Source of the DNA: Burhinus oedicnemus | Lineage: Eukaryota > Chordata > Aves > Charadriiformes > Burhinidae | DNA: 64,000 nucleotides | Direction of reading: 5' to 3' | Assembly (NCBI GenBank): GCA_008921705.1 | Contig: VFFE01007637.1 | Coordinates: 231,671 to 295,670, forward strand | Part shown: positions 52,901-64,000 of the stretch, one piece after another | How the letters are laid out: every line of letters starts with the position of its first letter | Position numbering within the stretch: position 1 is the first letter of the stretch | Position numbers and translations under genes: made by a program | The notes under the pieces: model-generated | The model's database searches: none | What the model was told of the DNA's origin: nothing | The model's input: the letters and a program-made list of their open reading frames with translations, nothing else

Positions 52901-55900
52901 GACACGACTCACTGCATATGCTCCACAGGGGATGAGTTCAGCAAGTCCTTACCCTTTAGGGTCTTCTACGCAGCTCTTCAGTGTTCCATCTCGTTTCAGC
53001 TTCTGCATGTATCGCTTCAGGTCTTCTGAAAGCGACTGCACTGAGATGGAAGACAAAATAAAACAGGATAAAACAATGCTTGTACCCACTGCCTAGAAAA
53101 ACACTAATACTGAGAAACGAAGCCGTTTCCTAACCTGCAGATACTACTCCGATTCCTTGTCAGAAGGCATTCTAGTTATTATTGATACTGCTTCTGAAGG
53201 AATAACTCCCCTCTGTGACCATGGTTTACTTTAGTGTGTCCGTTTGTCTTCCCTCTCAGAAGCTGTGGTCATGCACAGCATCTTAAAAACATCATTCACC
53301 TGGTTTTTTGGCTGCACCCACCCCTTCTGTTGGGTTTCACTTTGAGGGGATGCTAGGGAAGGGTCAGTGTTTTTAAGTTCAGGATTACCCTTGCTCACAC
53401 ATATATCACACCTTACCGTTAGCTTTGAAAGCCTCAGGGCTAAAACCGTCAGTTTGCTTCAAGACATGTTCGAACTTCTGTGCGGAAAACTAAGGGAAGA
53501 TGGAAAAGGAGGTCTTGGCACCCCTTCCCGAGTTGTATGATAAAGCTTGTGGGAGGATTCGTTATTGAAGGAGAAAGGAGTCCCTCCTCCCTCAGCCCGT
53601 ATTTCACAACTCAAAATCAGAACGTATCGTTAGTGGCAGAAGAAAAGCAAGAGAAAAATAATTCACTTTTAGAAGAGAGGATCTTACCTGGAAACTGGAC
53701 AAGAACAGCATGGAAAGCCGGTCTATCTCAGGCAGATCCAGGCTAATGGATTTGCTTAATTCTGAAAAATCAGAATAAAAGTTTTTAAGAACAATTAAAT
53801 TCACACCAAGGTACAAATGGCTGGAACGTTCCTGAAAGACACTAAAAGCTGCTGTTGTATAGCAGTGCAGTTTGCAGGATATGGAAGGAGCAAGAAAAAG
53901 AGGGAGAAACAGAATTCCTAACATGGAAAAGTCACACTTAAGGCTCAACCACGGAAGTGAAAAGGCAAAGACTGCAAACCACTGGTCTACAGAAGCCGTT
54001 AATGCAGCACTTCCTTTTATCCTCAAGTACCTGGACCTCCAAGACCACTGCCAACACGGACGTCAGTGGCTACTAGTCAGGAATAATGTAATTATGCTGT
54101 AATCACCCTACAGGTCGTGGCATGAAATTACATTTCAACTTGCTGCAGGCTGCCCTGCAAGTTTCTCGTGAGAGCTTGGTAAAGGGAGTGGAGCAGGTAC
54201 CAGTGACATCTTGGTGAACAGGGGGCAGAGATTTTCGGCGGTTTGTCCCCTTCAGGCTCGAACGACACCACGAGCGACGCTTGGCTCGAGGACTGGTGAG
54301 CGGTCTTGGGGACAAGTTAAAAGAATTCGATGTGTGGTCTTTCCTGGGACTGCTTCTCCAGGGAGACAGCCTCTTGGGGCTGGGTCCGAGGGGCCTTTTC
54401 CTGAGGCTGGGACTTTCGTGGGATCTTTTCCTCGCAGTCTCTCCGGTCGTCTCGTGGGGACTAAAGTTCTTCTTGCTAACAGCAGTTATGTCAGGTGGCG
54501 TTAGGAATTGCTCAGGATCCGCTTTTTTCTCTCCAGGGTCAGATTCTGAGAAGAACAGATGTAATCAATACGTTGGCAGGGTAAAAAGAGAGGAAAGGGT
54601 TTTCCCAGGGAGTCAAAAGCACCAAACCTGGTCTTTGCGCTTTGCTTTTGACCTGTCCTGGTTTGACACAGGATTAACTTCTCTTTCAGTAATTTTACTT
54701 CTCAGTAAGGTCTCTTCTAACACTTGGGAAAACTGCATTTTTAGAAGACTAGCATCTGAATTTGCGAAAATATTCACTTTATAGCCAGCTACGGCATACA
54801 GGTTTCAAGGTGTCAGTGTTTTGGAGCTCACCAGGTGCAGGGATGAGGAGGAATGAGACCCGGGCACTTGCCCCAAACTGGCCAACAGGGTTATTTCATA
54901 CCATGAATGGCACATTCAATACAAATTACAGTTTGCTGAGGAGTTTCTCTCTCCCTCTTGACGGCTGTGATCCCAAGAACTCCTTGCCCCAGTGCCAGAG
55001 CCCTTCCCCTCCGCCCAAAGCCGTAGCACTTGCAGTGTCCCACACACTGGCTGTCCACTGCTGGGAGAGCACAGCTCCCTACGGATAGAATCGGCTGAGT
55101 ATAATCCTGTATATTTTATATTAATATTGGGATCAATATTGGTTCTTTAGTGTTATTAATGTTAACTATCTAGTCTTACCCTATTAAATCTGCTTACATT
55201 TCAACCCTTGGGTTTCCTTGTTCTTCCCAATTCCCCTTCCCAGTTGGGGAGGGGTCATCAGCTGATAGAATAATTCTCTTAACGACAATAAATTGTTGTG
55301 GGTTCTTCAAACCATAACACTTCCTCGGAGCAGCAGCAGCACTGAGGTGCAATGGCTGGATCACCGCTTCACAGCTCCCCAAGCCCACTGGCGCCTCCAG
55401 TTCCCCCTTCCAGCACGGAGATTCTTCTCCCGGGCTGGCCCCCAATGGGGAAGGGGGGTGATGCTTGGCACCGCGCAGCCCTGCCGCCCCCTTAGAATCA
55501 CAGAATCGTCTAGGTTGGAAGGGACCTTTAAGATCGAGTCCAACCGTAAACCTAACACTGCCAAACCCACCACTAACCCACGTCCCTCAGCTCCACGTCT
55601 GCCTGTCTTTTAAATACCTCCAGGGATGGTGACTCCACCACTTCCCTGGGCAGCCTGTTCCAATGGCTGATAACCCTTTTGGTGAAGAAATTTTTCCTAA
55701 TATCCAATCTAAACTTCCCCTGGCACAACTTCAGGCAGTTTCCTCTTGTCCTGTTGCCTGTTACTTGGGAGACCGCCCCCCCCCCCTCCGGCTACACCCT
55801 CCTCTCAGGTAGTTGTAGAGAGCGAGGTCTCCCCTCAGCCTCCTTTTCTCCAGGCTGAACAACCCCAGTTCCCTCAGCCGCTCCTCAGAAGTTCTCCAGA

Positions 55901-56387
55901 CCCTTCTCATTGTACTCCAGACCCCTCGACAGCTTCGTTGTCCTTCTCTGGACACGCTCCAGCACCTCAATGTCTTTCCTGTAGTGAGGGACCCAAAACT
56001 GAACACAGTATTCGAGGTGGGGCCTCACCAGTGCCGAGTACAGGGGGACCATCACTGCCCTAGTCCTGCTGGCCACAGTGTTTCTGATACAAGCCAGGAT
56101 GCTCTTGGCCTTCTTGGCCACACCGCTGGCTCACATTCAGCCGACCGTCCACCACCACCCCCAGCTCCTTTTCTACCGGGCAGCTTACCTGACACCGCAC
56201 CTTCGGCCGCAGGGCGGGCTCCGCCGGCGGAACGCTGAGGAGAAAAACGGTTAGGAGCCTGTCAGCGAGGCCTCTCTGCGGTCCCCTCAGCCGGGCCGCT
56301 CCCTTCCCCAGCGCTCACCTCCTCCTCCTCCTCCCCTCGCGGGAGGGCGGCGGCCGGCCCGCAGCTTCCCGCCGACGGGTCCGCCAT
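49970..56387 (-). CDS. DSN1: DSN1, MIS12 kinetochore complex subunit (3' end lost in assembly gap)
   Basis: Nine exons on the minus strand: 56319-56387 (ATG at 56385-56387), 56189-56234, 54201-54545, 53688-53761, 53417-53489, 52953-53040, 51751-51810, 51515-51586, 49970-50117. They give 325 codons in continuous phase. Exon 1 ends in a Glu run. Exon 3 encodes a basic disordered region with [20 protein letters not shown]; its serines at about residues 130 and 144 sit in Aurora-B-type RRxS contexts, the segment that in human DSN1 autoinhibits CENP-C binding until phosphorylated. The helical part follows ([62 protein letters not shown]). DSN1 links centromere CENP-C to the NDC80 complex. The last exon ends at CMELV before a GTGAGC donor. 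Human DSN1 continues about 65 residues, which should lie in the N gap. Confidence 0.95.
50126..50380 (-). mobile_element. CR1 tail abutting the DSN1 exon 9 acceptor
   Basis: Minus-strand CR1 whose 3' octamer (ATTCTGTG, plus 50133-50140) lies about 15 bp from the splice acceptor at 50118. Same direction as DSN1. Confidence 0.88.
50439..50661 (-). mobile_element. CR1 tail, DSN1 intron 8
   Basis: CR1 3' end in minus orientation (on plus: ACTCACAGAATGGTTTTGG, then AAATTTTTCCTAATATCC), cut off where the next copy begins. Sense to DSN1. Confidence 0.9.
50662..51445 (-). mobile_element. CR1, longer copy, DSN1 intron 8
   Basis: About 0.78 kb in minus orientation, starting on plus with AGAATCACAGAATCATCGTG. 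It reaches further 5' than the others and includes a decayed 3' part of the reverse-transcriptase open reading frame. Sense to DSN1. Confidence 0.92.
52103..52492 (-). mobile_element. CR1, 5'-truncated, DSN1 intron 6
   Basis: About 390 bp in minus orientation of the same subfamily as the ATP13A1 intronic copies, truncated at the CCAGGCTGAACAACCCCAAC block. Sense to DSN1. Confidence 0.93.
55493..56177 (-). mobile_element. CR1, 5'-truncated, next to DSN1 exon 2
   Basis: About 0.68 kb in minus orientation, starting on plus with AGAATCACAGAATCGTCTAG. Its 5' part still encodes a recognisable CR1 reverse-transcriptase tail ([17 protein letters not shown], then [12 protein letters not shown]), interrupted by changes. 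It ends about 7-12 bp from the exon 2 donor at 56188. Sense to DSN1. Confidence 0.93.
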
Positions 56388-56530
56388 GACGCTGGCGGCG
56401 GGCGGGCGCGCGCGCAGCTGCCTTTGGGCGCGGGTCATGGCAGGAAGGCGGCGCCCTCAGGGAGGCGCATGCGCAGGAGGCGCCCCGCCCCCTTTCCCCC
56501 CTCCGGCCCCGCCCCGGCCTCTTCCCGCCC
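56388..56530 (-). promoter_or_regulatory. DSN1: DSN1 CpG-island promoter with an NRF1 site
   Basis: Very GC- and CpG-rich, with no TATA box. A palindromic NRF1-type site (GGCGCATGCGCA) lies at 56464-56475, about 80 bp upstream of the ATG. The PBX4 poly(A) signal lies only about 110 bp further upstream. Confidence 0.7.
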
Positions 56531-56587
56531 TCTCCTGAGGTGAGGAAAGTTGAGAGGAAAAGGGAAAAAAAAAAAAGGCTTTGGAAG

Positions 56588-56593
56588 TTTATT
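56588..56593 (-). terminator. PBX4: Poly(A) signal, probably of PBX4
   Basis: AATAAA on the minus strand, about 750 bp past the PBX4 stop at 57339. It would put the PBX4 transcript end roughly 100 bp upstream of the DSN1 promoter. Confidence 0.5.
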
Positions 56594-57338
56594 ATCTTTG
56601 ATAAAATCTCAACTGAAAGGGGTGGACTCTGTGTTAACAGCTGCAGAAATGCACAAAAACCTATTCTTATCCATGGGGAAGTCAGGTGGGTTTTGTTGGG
56701 TTTTTTTTGTTGTTGTTTTTTTCACTAGACATTAAATTAGAATTAACGTGGAATGACACAGGATGGAAGGTCCTACCCGAGAGCAAAGTCCAGTGAGAGT
56801 TTTGGTAAAGCAATGTTCTGATTAATTAGCTCAGAATGAATTCTAGTTAAGAAAAGCTTATTTTCCTATACAAAATTACAATACAGAGAACGCATACAAT
56901 TACAATACAGGGGTTTTAACTGTTAGTAGCTATCAACTAGAACAGAAATTTCATAGTAAAAAACTTTATGGAAATTAAAATAAGTCAATTTTCTTAAGCT
57001 GTAAAACTTGAGACAAATGCCAAGTTCTAGGAGAGACAACTTTCCCATTCTTAACCATAAAATCCATATTTTAAAAAAAATGAGTTTGGTTAGGAAAATG
57101 AAGCAAGTTCTTTTAAAACAATTTCACATCCCAATGGGCATAAGTTAAAAAGAACTCAACTGCGTGAGGCTGAGAGGTAGAGAGGTATCGTTGTAATCAC
57201 AATCTTCTATTGGTTCCAGGGGATTTTCTGAGGTAATTAGCTGTGTGTCAAGTTGTATAAACAATAGTATTGGCAAAAGAGCAACATTGACAAATTACAC
57301 TAATGACCTCTTTCCTCTCATCAATAGGTCCTAAAAAC

Positions 57339-60702
<3,364 letters not shown>

Positions 60703-63700
60703 CTAGATAAACATAAAGAGGGAATCAAAAGATTATTTCTGAAACGGGAAAGTGCAGCCACTTCAGTTCTGGCAAAGCATTAAATGCTCTTGAGAGGTTT
60801 TAGCACGTCTTGAGCTCAAGAAAAAGAAGAAAAAAAAAAAAGAAAAGGGGAGTGTTTAACGAAGCCACAAGGCAACACATCAGAACAAGCAGGACCAAGA
60901 AACACCAAAACAAGTTTTCAACTGCACGCAGATAAGACGACTACTTGGGGTCATGCTAGTTTATGCTACACTTACAAAGTATTTTAGCAGTCTGTAAAAA
61001 TTAGAAAAAGGTTCTTGCAGAGGAGATGCCCTCGGATCGGCCTGCTGCCTGGCTCCTTGCACAGTCCTCAACGGTGTTCAGTGCAAGCTCACGCAGACAG
61101 ACTACAGCAGACGGACAAACGGCCCGAGCCGCTGGGACAATGGCTATGCCTCCACATCCAGGGACTGAAACCAACACCCCACTGGTGCAAGAACTGCTGA
61201 AATTGGTACCCAAGGCGTGAGTTTGACCTCGTCCGCCAAGGATACAACTATGTTATACAGCAACAGGCTACCAATTGAAGTCTTAACAGCACTGAATATT
61301 AAAATCTATTAAAATCTATTTGAAAATCTATCAAAATCTGAAACATTAAAAAAATTCACCAGAAGCCAGCTTCCTTAAGCTTATATTCAACAAACCCAGA
61401 CTGCAGCCGCCTGCATGTTCAGATTATTCAAGTTTGATTCCAAGCAAATTTGTTTTAAAAACTTAATTTCCCAAATTTTTTGACAATTTGTTGTGAACTT
61501 CCTTTTTTAAAAAGCAGAAGAACTCACACTATATTGAGTCAATGCAAAAAACGCCAACAGCTTTTTGGCTTTTAATTTGATTTTAATTGCTAGACAATTT
61601 TAGTTTGATGAACAGTTGGTCTTAACCTTGTGAAGCTACCGAATTCAAATGACCTTCTCCAAATTGTAACTGGCAGATTAACGGGACCAAAGATAAACAC
61701 AAAAGACCCCTTGTTATGCAAAGATTCTAGGGCGAGGGCAGGAGAACAATGTACAGACATTAAACATAGGCATTTATAATAATTCTCAGCATTTTGTAGG
61801 CAAAAGAATAGTTCATCTGAAAAAAAGCGCAATCATTTTGAACACACAAGCAGCCTAAACTTACAATCACATTGCTGAACTTAGTATTTTGCAGGCTATA
61901 CAGAAATTACTACACAATTCTGAAGAAAAGAGCACTTTGGAGCAGCTGCAGACCCTTGTTCTGTCACAGCCATCCAGGTCGTCTCCAGAACATCCCCAGT
62001 CTTTGTGCAAACGGAAAAAGGTAAGGCAAAAATAAGTATAACTGGGTAACTGTTGAACTCAAGCTAAGACAGCAGTGAGAGAGGAAACTGTTGACTATTT
62101 AGGAAGTTTGTGGCTTTTCTAACTCATTATGGAATTAAAATTAATAATAAAAAATTAGCAGACGATCTACTGCATACAACCATTACCAAGTGAACATTAC
62201 ACGAAATGAAAGAAACACAGAAAAAAAGAGGTTTTTTTATTTTTTGGTGGATTTTTGATTTTAAAAATCACCAGTTCTCCTTTGTTCCAGAAGCCCCAGC
62301 AGAGAATTCACCAGTGGCCATTTGCTCCTCAGTCTTTTTGACAAAACTCACACTAAACTATTTGGGCTGGCAAGCGTAAATTCAGTGGAACAGATATTTT
62401 GGTGTCACCTTCTTATTTGAATGTGCTTCTGCCAAACATATTTTTATGCACATTATGATGCATATCAGAGTACCTCATGTTGAAGTCAAGCTCCCAGCTG
62501 CAGCTTAATTTTATGTCACTTGTCTAATCATGGTAATTAGACATTAGTTATCATCAATTACACATAGGCTTGTCTCAAGTTGACTGCTGAAAAGCATGTA
62601 TAAAGCACCTTCCCAGTCTCGAGGGAAGAACCTGGTTGGCTGGCTCTGCTAAGTTCACAAGGAACTAGAAAGGAGTTAACCATCATCAACATATCATAAA
62701 CTGCATTTCCAACCTAGTAGTTCAAACTTTGATTTAATAAACTCTCTCAAAGGTGAGCAGACCTGAGAATCGATGAGTGCCAGAAGCTCAGTCTGTTCAA
62801 CGTGCTCCATCAGATTGATTTTAAACTTTGGCATAACTGCATCTTAATACGTCTGACAGTTAGAACACGAATTCTACAGAAATCATTGCCACAGACATTA
62901 CTTTCAAATTCAAGCCATCATCTCCCAGAATGGATATCTTTTGCTGAAACTTTATTTTTATTCCTAGTATCTTTACCTAATGATAATATTTGCACAGACC
63001 ATAAGTTACATCAGATTCACTCAAAACTACCTTTTCAGTGAATTCATAACTCTGTCTGCTGTAAATAGCAGCCAGTTCCAATTTCCAAGTACAAGAGCTG
63101 TTGTACAAGTTGTTTCCAAGTACAAGTTGTTGATCTACCAACCTTCCAGAGCTGATAATCTCAAGAGACGGCCCAAGGGGAGAGCAAAACCATTGCAGCT
63201 AAGGCAACACTGCGCTCACACCAGCTTCTGCAAGTCTCTCTTGAAAGACTGGTCAAAACAACTCCAGAAGTACATGCTGTACCACCAAGAGTTTTGTCAG
63301 GGTAGCTGCATCTACCCTGCAAGCTTTCAGCACAGCTCATCACCTACTGCCTCACCACACTTCGAGGAGAACGCTTCTCTAGAAAGCTGACCCTTCCAGC
63401 AGCCTTTTGGCCATCACATTTTTGAAGTTCCCACAATAGTTTAAGAACATCTAACAACCCTAGTAATACTCAAGGCTTTGAGTCAAGACGCACTAAGAGA
63501 CTGGAGTTATGGCATAGTCAGTGTTTTAAGCATGATTTGGAAAGTCCTTGCATATTGGTAAAATCCTTCCCACTTAAATCCTTCGCAATCCATCACTTTT
63601 ATGGATGTTTAAGAAAAACCCTAAACTGGCTCAAAAAGCCTGAGGAGTCGCTCCTGTTAGATGTAGCACCAGAATACTGTGCATTCTCTGGCACATCAAC

Positions 63701-63897
63701 TACCAGATATTCATCAAATATGTAAAATAATTATACTAAGGAAAATGAAATTCCCATCATTTCTAATTAATCTTTAATTAAAATACATCACAACCTAAGG
63801 TGCTGAAGCCTCACTCAGTATGCAAATGAAGTCATTACAATATATTTACATCTCATTAATTAAAGAGTTGCAGTTTTGTAATGAACTGTACAAGATC
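60703..63897. other. No recognised gene; probable PBX4 intron
   Basis: AT-rich sequence upstream of the first visible PBX4 exon. No PBX N-terminal exon, CR1 copy or RNA gene was recognised. The open frames here are short and unsupported by splice sites. Confidence 0.45.
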
Positions 63898-64000
63898 ACT
63901 GATACCAAAATAAGTGATACGCACTTTGCTTAGACTCGCTTTCCTTTCCGAATTTTCCTTCATCGACCAAGTAATGCAGAAAAGCACGATAAATCTGTCT
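63898..64000 (-). other. Open frame cut by the right edge, possible exon of an unidentified gene
   Basis: Reading leftwards from the edge, the minus strand has a 33-codon open frame (RQIYRAFLHYLVDEGKFG, then KESESKQ) with a possible GTGCGT donor just after KQ. The amino-acid mix looks protein-like, but I cannot assign a family and it does not match the missing PBX4 exons. It may be chance. Confidence 0.15.

Noticed and set aside
55885..56121. Reverse-transcriptase-like peptide on the minus strand
   Set aside because: Remnant of the CR1 open reading frame 3' end, truncated and without catalytic motifs. Annotated as part of the CR1 copy, not as a gene.

Overview
The window is vertebrate nuclear DNA, almost certainly from a bird. 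It holds many truncated CR1 retrotransposons of the avian type (3' ends of ATTCTRTG octamers, no poly-A tail), short introns, CpG-island promoters and dense gene packing like an avian microchromosome. Exons were joined by hand using splice sites, reading-phase continuity and protein-family similarity. Species cannot be fixed. A run of 20 Ns at 49892-49911 marks an assembly gap of unknown true size.

Layout, left to right. 1-455: AGGGA and AGAAT microsatellites and a CR1 scrap. 456-17444: no recognisable exon; probably upstream intron of the next gene, with several AT-rich, homeodomain-motif-rich islands. 17445-20369 (+): the last six coding exons of an LMX1-type LIM-homeobox gene that matches neither LMX1A nor LMX1B cleanly. 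22276-29009: nothing coding recognised. 29803-30288 (-): complete CHCHD5. 30525-47571 (+): complete 26-exon ATP13A1, sharing a 236-bp NRF1-rich promoter with CHCHD5. 48301-49817 (-): MVB12A without its 5' exon(s). 49970-56387 (-): DSN1 without its 3' exon(s); both missing ends fall in the N gap. 57339-60702 (-): PBX4 without its first exons. 60703-64000: PBX4 upstream intron or flank, with one possible unidentified exon at the very edge.

The genes are functionally diverse: a LIM-homeodomain factor, a mitochondrial twin-CX9C protein, the ER transmembrane-helix dislocase ATPase, an ESCRT-I subunit, a kinetochore MIS12-complex subunit and a TALE homeodomain factor. The striking feature is the combination PBX4 - MVB12A - LMX1-like. 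Human 9q33.3 carries PBX3 - MVB12B - LMX1B, and human 1q23 carries PBX1 - LMX1A. This window therefore looks like a third ohnologous block, in which a third LMX1 gene survives that is not known at the PBX4/ATP13A1 region of human 19p13.11. Other points of note: all eleven intronic CR1 copies in ATP13A1, DSN1 and PBX4 lie in the sense direction of their host gene; three 3' splice sites have pyrimidine tracts made of simple repeats or poly-T; and the CHCHD5 start codon is split by an intron.
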